Assembly (NCBI GenBank): GCA_041163945.1
Contig: JBEAQJ010000095.1
Span: 1-13,863 of the forward strand
Source: Roseicyclus sp041163945
GTDB lineage: Bacteria; Pseudomonadota; Alphaproteobacteria; Rhodobacterales; Rhodobacteraceae
Direction of reading: 5' to 3'
Length of the DNA: 13,863 nucleotides
Shown here: positions 1 through 5,551 of the stretch, piece by piece
Position numbering within the stretch: the stretch's first letter is position 1
Layout of the letters: each line of letters starts with the position of its first letter
Notes under the pieces: generated by a model
Databases searched by the model: none
Seen by the model: only the letters and a program-made list of their open reading frames with translations
Told to the model about the DNA's origin: nothing
Translations under genes and position numbers: made by a program

Positions 1-519
1 GACAACGAGCGATTTGACCTCGACATCCAGTATGGAACGGGACGCTGGCCGGGTTACAAGGCTGATCGACTGACGTGGGAAGTGATCAAGCCCGTTTGCG
101 CACCATCACTTCTCGAGGGCGAACATGCGATCAGGAAGCCGGCGGACCTTGCCCACCACCGTCTCCTGCATGTGCTTGGCTACGAGGAAGGCTGGGCCGA
201 TTGGCTGAGATACGCAAAGGCAAGCGGCATCAATTCGGGCCAGGGGCTGCAATTCGATACGTCACTGTTGGCATTCGAGTTTGCATCACGCGGTGGCGGG
301 GTGGCATTGGCCCGCTCCTCGATGCTTGGCATCGAGACAGAGCGAGGCCGTCTGGTCGAACCATTCAGTATCGAAGCGCCGTTGCACGAGGCCTTTCATC
401 TCATCTCGCCGGAAACAGGCCGCGACCATCCGGATGCCCAGAAATTCCGGGAGTGGCTGATCGAAACGGCTGAGAACGACCCGGAAAACAGACGAAACCG
501 CGAGACTTACCGCGCCTGA
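1..519 (+). CDS. LysR-family transcriptional regulator, C-terminal part (5' end outside window)
   Basis: The reading frame is open from base 1 to a TGA at 517-519, giving 172 residues. It starts mid-protein, so the N-terminal winged-helix DNA-binding domain and the first part of the effector domain lie outside the window. What remains looks like the second half of a LysR substrate-binding domain of the GcvA type: an early DLDIQYGTGRWPG stretch, the VCAPSLL strand that begins the second subdomain, a GLQFDTSLLAFEFASRGGGVAL helix-turn region, and a closing segment ending in FREWLIETA. A typical family member is about 300 residues, so roughly 130 are missing. It runs tail-to-tail with the SDR gene and their 3' ends overlap by 13 bp. 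LysR proteins usually regulate neighbouring genes, but its true partner may lie to the left. Family assignment is good; effector unknown. Confidence 0.85.
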   Translation, partial: DNERFDLDIQYGTGRWPGYKADRLTWEVIKPVCAPSLLEGEHAIRKPADLAHHRLLHVLGYEEGWADWLRYAKASGINSGQGLQFDTSLLAFEFASRGGGVALARSSMLGIETERGRLVEPFSIEAPLHEAFHLISPETGRDHPDAQKFREWLIETAENDPENRRNRETYRA

Positions 520-1271
520 AGCCGAACACCCGCATCGAGTCGAATGATCTCGCCGTTCAGCATCGGGTTCCGGATGATATCGACCGCGAGCCGACCGAAT
601 TCCGAGGGGTCCCCGAACCGGTTTGGAAACATGCGGCCATCCAGCATCCCGTCGATGACCTCTTGCGGAATGTGATCGGCAATTGGTGTCTTGAACAGAC
701 CCGGAGCAATCGTCATGACCCGGACACCCCGCGGCATGAATTCCCTTGCGGCCTGCAGGGTGAGGCTGGCGATTGCCCCCTTGGACGCCACATAGGCCCC
801 CTGCCCGATTTGCCCTTCAACAGCGGTGATCGACCCCGTGTTGATGATGATCCCACGCTCGCCATCCTCGTTCAGCGGCTCCAGCGCCATCATTCGGGCG
901 GCGCATTTCGTCATGACGCTGACCGTTCCCATGAGGTTGACGTCGATGACCCGCGCAAAGGCGGCCATGTCCACCGGACCGTCGCGGCCGACAAGCCGCA
1001 TGCCACCCGGGGTACCGGCGCAGTTCACGTTGATGCGGATGGGTCCGTTGTGCCCTTCGGCCCTGGCCAATGCCTCGGACACGGCGTCCGGGTCTGTCAC
1101 GTCACAGGCGACACCCACGGCACCGATCGCATCAGCCATCAGCGACACCTTCTCTTCGTTCAGGTCCAGAATGGCGACCCTGGCGCCTGCCTTGATCAAA
1201 GCCTCGGCGGCGGCCAGTCCCAACCCCGAAGCCGCACCGGTAACCATCGCGGAAAGACCGTCAATCTGCAT
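507..1271 (-). CDS. SDR-family dehydrogenase, 3-hydroxyacyl-CoA dehydrogenase type II-like
   Basis: A complete 254-residue short-chain dehydrogenase. It shows the NAD(P)-binding TGAASGLG (residues 11-18), NCAG (83-86) in place of the usual NNAG, DVNLMG with Asn112, catalytic Ser147, Tyr160 and Lys164 (YVASK), and the PG pair at 190-191. An aspartate after the second beta strand (AILDLN) favours NAD over NADP. The C-terminus (RFGDPSEFGRL, then LNGEIIRLDAGVRLQAR) is the signature I associate with the HSD17B10 type, which oxidises 3-hydroxyacyl-CoA or 2-methyl-3-hydroxybutyryl-CoA in fatty-acid and branched-chain catabolism. The ATG start is supported by AGGAG (complement of 1281-1285), 9 nt upstream. 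The gene is isolated: the next gene upstream on the same strand is more than 580 bp away, and its 3' end overlaps the LysR gene. The exact substrate cannot be read from sequence. Confidence 0.9.
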   Translation of the reverse strand: MQIDGLSAMVTGAASGLGLAAAEALIKAGARVAILDLNEEKVSLMADAIGAVGVACDVTDPDAVSEALARAEGHNGPIRINVNCAGTPGGMRLVGRDGPVDMAAFARVIDVNLMGTVSVMTKCAARMMALEPLNEDGERGIIINTGSITAVEGQIGQGAYVASKGAIASLTLQAAREFMPRGVRVMTIAPGLFKTPIADHIPQEVIDGMLDGRMFPNRFGDPSEFGRLAVDIIRNPMLNGEIIRLDAGVRLQAR

Positions 1272-1541
1272 AGCACATCACTCCTGTTCTTCGTAATGTG
1301 ATAGCTTGACGTCTCTTCTTCTTCACGCGACGAGTGTTTACCCTTTGGCCAACCAGAGCCACTTGGACGCGCTCGGCCATAAGCTAATCGGGCAGACCAG
1401 GTTCCCGAAAGGTCTTCGCGGTGGCACCAGATTGAATGACCAGCGGAAACCTTCCTGCGCGGCGGGGCGGTCTCGACGCAGACGGGTTCAAGACGTTTCG
1501 GACATGGCAGCGTGGCGCGCTGGAGAGGTCGAGCGTCAGCC

Positions 1542-1680
1542 TCAGTAGAACTTGATGTCCTTGAGGTCATATCCGACCGACTATGCTGTCGCGCGCGGCC
1601 TGCCAGGTGAACGTTGCCTGCACACCTTACGGCGCCGAGATCTCGATCCGCAGGCGCGGTAGGTAAGCAGCGTGCACTAT
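1542..1680 (-). pseudogene. Degraded gene remnant, unidentified
   Basis: Read on the minus strand, one frame gives YLPRLRIEISAP, a TAA stop, then GVQATFTWQAARDSIV. After a one-frame change near 1575 it continues as GYDLKDIKFY and ends in TGA at 1542-1544. The two halves join into a plausible C-terminal protein segment (an aromatic/basic mix with a natural-looking end), as expected for a gene tail with a nonsense mutation and a frameshift. I do not recognise the family. Reading this as one former gene is an inference from composition only, and a chance run of protein-like codons in GC-rich DNA is possible. Confidence 0.3.
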
Positions 1681-1713
1681 GAAGTACGTCGTTCCCAAAC
1701 GGGGTATCGGGTC

Positions 1714-1854
1714 TCACTCGCATGCCCGCGCCTGTTTCCGCATCACGGCGTAGTCACTGAGCATCTCCACGGCCGCCGAGTTCTCCGGCAGCAGAGCCAG
1801 CTCCTCGGCCGCCCACGCTTGGAACTCCCAGCCAGGTGAAAGTGCCGGTAAATT
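1714..1854 (-). pseudogene. Coding remnant in the same frame as the upstream radical SAM gene
   Basis: Directly after the TGA of the radical SAM gene (1855-1857) the same frame stays open for 46 codons, to a TGA at 1714-1716. It encodes an acidic helical segment (GWEFQAWAAEELALLPEN followed by SAAVEMLSDYAVMRKQARAC). There is no start codon or ribosome site near its beginning. The composition is strongly protein-like and unlike the hydrophobic end of the radical SAM protein. It is more likely the 3' end of another gene left by a deletion or insertion than a natural read-through extension. I do not recognise the family. Confidence 0.4.
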
Positions 1855-3090
1855 TCAGTTCTGGGCCTCTGTCTGTCGTGATACCCTAACCACCACCATC
1901 CCCGTCAAATGCCAGACCGCCGCCATCATGATCCCCATATTGAAGGCGAACTCGTTGGCGCAGCTCTGCTTGAAGAACTCCCCCTCGAGGAACATACAGG
2001 ACCCTTTGCAGAGTTGAACAACAGGGCATGACATACATTCCTCCCTGAAGGCAAAATGCGTCGCGGTGTCGAGCGCGATGGCGTCAAAGTCGGCAACATG
2101 ACCGATCTTGTGCACGCCCTTTGCCCCGGTGTTCTGGCAGGTCATGACGTTCCCGCGCAAGTCGACGGCGATGGCGTCGGGGCTGTCCATCCCGCATTTC
2201 TGGCCAAGGGCCTCGAGCGGCCGCCGACGTTGAATGGAGGCATAGAATTCGTTGATGCGCTCGCCAAGGCCGAAGGCATTCGGGTCCTCGACCAGTTCTT
2301 CGAAAATCGACCGCGTCAGGCTGTTCAACTCGGCCGGCTCGAACCGCCCTGTCCCGATGGCGGTCACGGCGTCATAAACATTCACCACGCCCTCGAGCCC
2401 GACGAAGATGTCCGGCCCAACCTTTTCGGCGAACCAGGCCTTGAGGGCCCGAAGGTCGTGATGCTGGCGCGTCAGCACCGCATTGAACCCGGTCTTTTCC
2501 GGGCGCTCCGCTAGCAACGCCTCGATCCAACGCCGCTTATCCGGGTCATCGAGGGGATCAGGCCCCCGCAAATGCTGCCCAGGCCCGTCATGGCTGATCC
2601 CGATGGCGATGTCGTATTGCGCGATGAAGTCGAGCTTTTCACGGTCGAGCAGTGATCCATTCGTGATGATCGAGAAGCGCGCCGCCGGAAAGCGCTCTGC
2701 CAGCGCCGGGATCAACCGCTTGATTTTGGCCCAGTAAAGGAAGGGTTCCCCGCCCCAGAGCTCGATCTTTTCCGGGGCGTCGGCGATCCAGCCGTCGAGC
2801 TGCGTGAGGAAGTGCTCGACATCGGCCAGCTTCGAGACCGTGGCATCGGCGATCTGGAAGGCTTGGCTGCAATAGCTGCAGGCGTAGTTGCACGAAAGCC
2901 CGAGCTGGATTTTCAGCACGCGGGGTGCGCGGGATTTGCCAAGCGGTTTGTCTTTGGCCACGCGGGCGACCTGCGCAAATATCCCCGGCTCGACCGGCAG
3001 CGGCAGCCCTTCACATTCGGAGGCGTGCGGGTTGTAGCTCACGTGATGGCGGTTGGCGTCACGCGCTTCTAGGGTCAGATCGAACCACAT
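1855..3090 (-). CDS. Radical SAM/SPASM protein, candidate RiPP maturase
   Basis: A complete 411-residue enzyme. The radical SAM CxxxCxxC motif is Cys67, Cys71, Cys74 (GLSCNYACSYC), which binds the 4Fe-4S cluster that cleaves S-adenosylmethionine. GGEP at 113-116 and TNG at 143-145 complete the core. The C-terminal part holds a full seven-cysteine SPASM set: Cys299, Cys318 (with Gly313), Cys352, Cys355, Cys361, Cys365, Cys377, spaced CX2CX5CX3CX11C, normally carrying two auxiliary clusters. SPASM enzymes of this layout (anaerobic sulfatase maturase, PqqE, thioether-forming maturases) modify peptides or proteins. An N-terminal region of about 55 residues precedes the barrel. The last 25 residues are partly hydrophobic (GIMMAAVWHLTGMVVVRV) and the very end may be altered. 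Its ATG overlaps the TGA of the oxygenase gene by one base (TGATG), implying coupled translation. Likely substrate: the Cys-rich peptide encoded two genes upstream. Class is certain; reaction unknown. Confidence 0.93.
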   Translation of the reverse strand: MWFDLTLEARDANRHHVSYNPHASECEGLPLPVEPGIFAQVARVAKDKPLGKSRAPRVLKIQLGLSCNYACSYCSQAFQIADATVSKLADVEHFLTQLDGWIADAPEKIELWGGEPFLYWAKIKRLIPALAERFPAARFSIITNGSLLDREKLDFIAQYDIAIGISHDGPGQHLRGPDPLDDPDKRRWIEALLAERPEKTGFNAVLTRQHHDLRALKAWFAEKVGPDIFVGLEGVVNVYDAVTAIGTGRFEPAELNSLTRSIFEELVEDPNAFGLGERINEFYASIQRRRPLEALGQKCGMDSPDAIAVDLRGNVMTCQNTGAKGVHKIGHVADFDAIALDTATHFAFREECMSCPVVQLCKGSCMFLEGEFFKQSCANEFAFNMGIMMAAVWHLTGMVVVRVSRQTEAQN

Positions 3091-3722
3091 CAGTCAAAAA
3101 GCCTTTCCTCGATCACCACAGGTAGGTTGACGCGGAAGTTCGCGACCACCTGCACATGCGGCTCGCTCCCCTCGTAGGGGTGCTGGTTGTGGGGAATGTG
3201 AGAGGGGAAGAAGACCGAGAGCCCCGGTCGCGGATTGACCGAGTAGCCGTGACGCGCCTCGAAGGGCAGCCGACCCTCGTCAAAATAACGCGACGGATCC
3301 TCAATCACAAAGCGGGGGGTGCCCACGCTGTTCACCGGCTTGCGCAACCCACCGCCAGTCAGGAAGTGGACGCAGGTCAGATCCCCCTCGCGGCTGTCTT
3401 TATGGGTCGAGATGAAGCCGCCCTTGGTGATCACCAGCGCGCGGTTTTCGCAATGGTCGGGATCGAGATACTTGGCCCAAGGGCCGAGTACGGCGCGCGC
3501 GCAGGCGAAGAGATGCATTTTCAGGGTCTGACCGGCTGCGCTTTTCTCAAGTATGCCGCGCACCCGACGCTCGGCCGCGCTTAGCGGCTTGACACCCCCA
3601 TCCTCGCCAACGGCAGCAAGCGCCTCATCCGCGAGCTGGCGATTGACCTCCCAGTCCACCGGCACTTCAAAATAGCTGACATAGGTGGGCCAGAGTGTAA
3701 GGTTCGTCTGCTGAATTTGCAT
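3090..3722 (-). CDS. 2OG-Fe(II)-type oxygenase, candidate peptide hydroxylase
   Basis: A 210-residue protein. The start chosen is the ATG at 3722 (MQIQQTN), 2 nt after the precursor stop; the open frame extends further upstream but would overlap the precursor gene. The iron-binding facial triad is visible: His107-x-Asp109 (STHKDS), and a distal His at 175 or 178 in FFPSHIPHNQHPYEG. Arg197 (ANFRVNL) is placed to bind 2-oxoglutarate. The context GLSVFFPSHIPH, then NFRVNLP, resembles the 2OG-FeII oxygenase and Asp/Asn beta-hydroxylase-like double-stranded beta-helix families, whose members hydroxylate peptides, amino acids or small molecules. Lying between a Cys/Asn-rich peptide gene and a radical SAM/SPASM gene, its likely job is to hydroxylate the peptide; Asn or Asp next to Cys are attractive targets. 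That target is inferred. The fold assignment is good, the exact Pfam family less so. Confidence 0.82.
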   Translation of the reverse strand: MQIQQTNLTLWPTYVSYFEVPVDWEVNRQLADEALAAVGEDGGVKPLSAAERRVRGILEKSAAGQTLKMHLFACARAVLGPWAKYLDPDHCENRALVITKGGFISTHKDSREGDLTCVHFLTGGGLRKPVNSVGTPRFVIEDPSRYFDEGRLPFEARHGYSVNPRPGLSVFFPSHIPHNQHPYEGSEPHVQVVANFRVNLPVVIEERLFD

Positions 3723-3724
3723 CG

Positions 3725-4018
3725 TCAGCACCTGCAGGCGCAGTTGCAGTTGAAGTAGGCGCGGTTTGCCGTGACGGAAACGTCTCCTGAGGTTCCACCC
3801 CCGGAGAGGCTGGCAACATAACAGTTGGCTGTGCAATTGCAGTTACCGCCTCCGCTGCCGCTGACGGCCGTAAAAGGCGACCCCGTCGAGGGATTGCCAT
3901 TGGCGACAGTTACGGCGGTGATGTCACCTGCACCGATCGCAGGCTTATTGGCGATACGGGACCAATCCACAAAGCCGCTGTCATCGATCACGATGGTGGT
4001 TCCGACCTTATAAGCCAT
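3725..4018 (-). CDS. Asn/Cys-rich precursor-like peptide (candidate RiPP substrate)
   Basis: A 97-residue small protein. The ATG at 4018 is chosen because AGGAGG (complement of 4024-4029) sits exactly 5 nt upstream; the frame is open further upstream but without a comparable site. Residues 1-35 (MAYKVGTTIVIDDSGFVDW, then SRIANKPAIGAGDIT) form a Cys-free leader-like region resembling the short 'VIDDSG...W..I.NKP' units of phage tail-fibre proteins. Residues 36-58 are Ser/Gly/Thr-rich. The rest holds all seven cysteines, in two groups: NCNCTANC (Cys60, 62, 66) and the extreme C-terminus NCNCACRC (Cys91, 93, 95, 97), each after a GGG stretch. No signal peptide or membrane helix is seen. Its stop lies 2 nt before the oxygenase start, so the three genes form one operon. 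Cys-x-Cys with alternating Asn suggests thioether formation or metal binding plus Asn hydroxylation. The precursor role is inferred from context and composition; I know no named family. Confidence 0.75.
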   Translation of the reverse strand: MAYKVGTTIVIDDSGFVDWSRIANKPAIGAGDITAVTVANGNPSTGSPFTAVSGSGGGNCNCTANCYVASLSGGGTSGDVSVTANRAYFNCNCACRC

Positions 4019-4115
4019 GGCTGCCTCCTTGCGCCTGATGGGCCAGGATCTCCGAGAGACCTGCCTTGCAGTGGGAATTGGGGAGTTCGAGCGAACAGAG
4101 GACGGGGATGCACAT
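4008..4115 (-). CDS. Possible 35-residue upstream ORF, unproven
   Basis: A short frame from ATG at 4115 to TAA at 4008-4010 encodes MCIPVLCSLELPNSHCKAGL and 15 more residues. It overlaps the precursor start by 11 nt in another frame. A GAGGA (complement of 4120-4124) lies only 4 nt before the ATG, which is close but usable. Overlap with the precursor's start would allow translational coupling or leader-peptide control. Three cysteines in 35 residues is unusual, but nothing identifies a function. It may be chance; conservation in related cassettes would decide. Confidence 0.2.
   Translation of the reverse strand: MCIPVLCSLELPNSHCKAGLSEILAHQAQGGSHGL
4024..4029 (-). promoter_or_regulatory. Ribosome binding site deciding the precursor start
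   Basis: AGGAGG on the minus strand, 5 nt before the ATG at 4018. It is a perfect anti-16S match and fixes the start of the Cys-rich peptide at the MAYKVG residues rather than at any upstream codon in the same frame. Confidence 0.8.
4044..4063 (-). promoter_or_regulatory. Hairpin in the 5' leader of the peptide operon
   Basis: CAGGATCTC (4044-4052) pairs with GAGACCTG (4056-4063). This gives 8 base pairs with one bulged A at 4048 and a 3-nt loop. It lies about 15 nt upstream of the precursor ribosome site on the transcribed strand. No run of T follows, so it is not an obvious terminator. It could affect translation or RNA stability; function inferred. Confidence 0.35.
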
Positions 4116-4180
4116 CCGTTCCTCGCCCTCAAAATACGTGCTGTCGTGGAGCGGATGGGGTTGGGGTCCAACGTTCTTTT

Positions 4181-4193
4181 GTGGATGCCGCTC
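4181..4193. repeat. Inverted repeat at the downstream (right) end of the IS
   Basis: GTGGATGCCGCTC, the exact reverse complement of 5539-5551. It stops matching after 13 bases in the outward direction (T at 4180 against C at 5552). Confidence 0.8.
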
Positions 4194-4441
4194 GGCTTGC
4201 AAGGAATTTCTGATCGTCTGAACATGTGATCGAGTGCGTTCTTTTGTCAGGCCTGTTCAGTGCGGCTGACATGGTGCCGCTGGCCGGGATGGTGATGCGC
4301 GGACCGGGGCCAAATCTCCAACGGCGAGCTCAAGGCTCGGAGAACGTTTCTGGTTTGCCCAACCCGGATCATGTCGATCATGTGCCCATTCGGATCATGC
4401 CTTCCTCACAACTCGGTGGTCCAGTTGTCTGTGACGCTGGA
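4194..4441 (-). ncRNA. Probable bridge-RNA region of the IS
   Basis: This is 248 bp of non-coding DNA between the transposase stop and the downstream inverted repeat. IS110-family recombinases use an element-encoded bridge RNA to join donor and target DNA. In the IS1111 group this RNA is encoded on the side downstream of the transposase, the position of this segment. I cannot fold it reliably by eye, and the RNA ends are unknown. The call rests on position and size only. Confidence 0.45.
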
Positions 4442-5470
4442 TCAGGCGCCGATCAGCACCGGACCACGATAGCTTTCACCGCGCGACAGCATCGCCCAGA
4501 TGCCCCGCGCCATCTTGTTCGCCAGCGCGACAGCCACGACCGGTATAGGCTTTCGTTCCAGCATCCGCGCCAGCCAGGAACCCGCAGGCGCACCTCGGCG
4601 TGAGGCCCAGCGGATCACCGCGGTTGCGCCTATGACCAGCAACCGCCGAATATCACGCTGCCCCATCTTTGAGGTTTTCCCCAGCTTCTGTTTGCCACCC
4701 GAGGAATGCTGCCGCGGCACCAGGCCCAGCCATGCGGCGAAATCACGACCCCGGCGGAACTGCTCCATCGGCGGCGCGAAGGTCTCGACGGCGAGCGCGG
4801 TGATCGGTCCGACGCCCGGCATGGTCTGCAGCCGCCGTGGCATCTCCGCTTCGTTCGAAAGGGCGGTGATCTTCGCTTTCAGCGCTTTAATCCGGTCGGT
4901 CAGGTGGGCAATCTGCTCGAGGAGCATGCGGCAGATATCGCGTGCCAGATCAGGAATGTCGGCGTCGGCATCTTCAACGACTCGTTCCAGGCGAGGCAGA
5001 TAACCGATCCCCTCTGGTGCGACATAGCCGAACTCGTAGAGATGCGACCGGAGCGCATTCACGGCCTCGGTGCGCTGCTTCACAAGCTGCTCGCGCGTCC
5101 GGAAGGCGACGGCACGGGCCTGCTGTTCCTGGGTCTTGGGTTCGACGAACCGCATGGTCGGACGCAATGCCGCTTCGACGATTGCTTCCGCGTCGGCAGC
5201 ATCGTTTTTCTGCCGCTTCAAAAACGGTTTGACGTAATGCGGTGCGATCAGCCGGACGCTGTGCCCATGGGCGGACAATTCCCGCGCCCAGTGATGCGCG
5301 CTGGGACACGCCTCCATCGCCACCTCGCAGGCCGGATGATCCGCCATGAACCGCGCGAACTGAAGCCGTGACAGGTTTTTGCGGAACACGACCGACCCGT
5401 CCGCTGCAGCTCCGTGTAACTGGAACACGTTCTTTGCCAGATCGACCCCGATAATGCTAACTTCTCCCAT
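4442..5470 (-). CDS. IS110-family transposase (DEDD plus Transposase_20 domains)
   Basis: A complete 342-residue transposase. The ATG at 5470 is chosen because AAGGAG (complement of 5480-5485) precedes it by 9 nt; the frame is open upstream but lacks such a site. The N-terminal RuvC-like DEDD domain shows Asp10 (IIGVDLAKN), Glu53 (VAMEACPSAHHW), and Asp90/Asp93 (KRQKNDAADAEAI). The C-terminal domain begins with the helix-hairpin-helix-like LQTMPGVGPITAL (214-226), continues with GRDFAAWLGLVPRQHSSGGK (241-260), which carries the candidate nucleophilic Ser256/Ser257, and ends in the usual Arg-rich helices. The two are joined by a coiled-coil-like region at about 175-210. Length matches IS1111-type enzymes. 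It cuts and rejoins donor and target DNA guided by the element's bridge RNA. All key residues are present, so it is likely functional. Confidence 0.95.
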   Translation of the reverse strand: MGEVSIIGVDLAKNVFQLHGAAADGSVVFRKNLSRLQFARFMADHPACEVAMEACPSAHHWARELSAHGHSVRLIAPHYVKPFLKRQKNDAADAEAIVEAALRPTMRFVEPKTQEQQARAVAFRTREQLVKQRTEAVNALRSHLYEFGYVAPEGIGYLPRLERVVEDADADIPDLARDICRMLLEQIAHLTDRIKALKAKITALSNEAEMPRRLQTMPGVGPITALAVETFAPPMEQFRRGRDFAAWLGLVPRQHSSGGKQKLGKTSKMGQRDIRRLLVIGATAVIRWASRRGAPAGSWLARMLERKPIPVVAVALANKMARGIWAMLSRGESYRGPVLIGA

Positions 5471-5538
5471 GGATGCCCTCTCCTTCAACTTGTGCTGTGA
5501 CGCCACGAGTATGGCACATCGCGATGCCGTCAGGGTGA

Positions 5539-5551
5539 GAGCGGCATCCAC
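5539..5551. repeat. Inverted repeat at the upstream (left) end of the IS
   Basis: GAGCGGCATCCAC, the exact reverse complement of 4181-4193. A further imperfect copy, GGATGCCCTCTCC at 5471-5483, lies just before the transposase start and could pair with this repeat in RNA or single-stranded DNA. Confidence 0.8.

Larger units (their letters stand above)
1272..1854. other. 583-bp gap without an intact gene, containing degraded coding remnants
   Basis: No intact gene is convincing here. The only open frames are short, lack ribosome sites or overlap the SDR gene. The right part (about 1542-1854) holds minus-strand peptide pieces that look protein-like but are broken by stops and a frame change; they are listed separately. 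The left part (1272-1541) carries the SDR ribosome site and presumably its promoter. I saw no strong terminator. The pattern fits a site that has taken insertions and deletions. Confidence 0.6.
4181..5551 (-). mobile_element. IS110-family insertion sequence, IS1111 type
   Basis: The element contains one transposase gene and is bounded by a perfect 13-bp inverted repeat, GTGGATGCCGCTC at 4181-4193 and GAGCGGCATCCAC at 5539-5551. In the IS1111 group such repeats lie a few bases inside the true ends, so the real element probably extends several bases further on each side; the exact ends cannot be set from one copy. Non-coding DNA is short before the transposase (5471-5551, 81 bp to the repeat) and long after it (4181-4441, 261 bp). 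This asymmetry fits IS1111 rather than classical IS110 elements. The span of about 1.37 kb is normal for the group. It lies between the peptide cassette and the AraC gene, with its transposase pointing towards the cassette. The transposase is intact, so the copy could be active. Confidence 0.85.

Noticed and set aside
1306..1548. 80-codon plus-strand frame in the gap after the SDR gene
   Set aside because: Its codon usage and composition are not protein-like, and it has no ribosome site.
3723..3836. N-terminal extension of the oxygenase over the precursor gene
   Set aside because: It would overlap the precursor's C-terminal Cys codons in another frame; the ATG at 3722, 2 nt after the precursor stop, gives a normal family length.
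4008..4202. Longer version of the mini-ORF starting at a TTG at 4202
   Set aside because: It would begin inside the insertion element and has no ribosome site; only the shorter 4115 start is kept, at low confidence.
4425..5503. Near-identical TTGT(G)CTGTGACGC at 4425-4437 and 5490-5503, both just outside the transposase ends
   Set aside because: It contains a one-base gap, is short, and no known function of the element needs it; probably chance, though a role in bridge-RNA pairing cannot be excluded.
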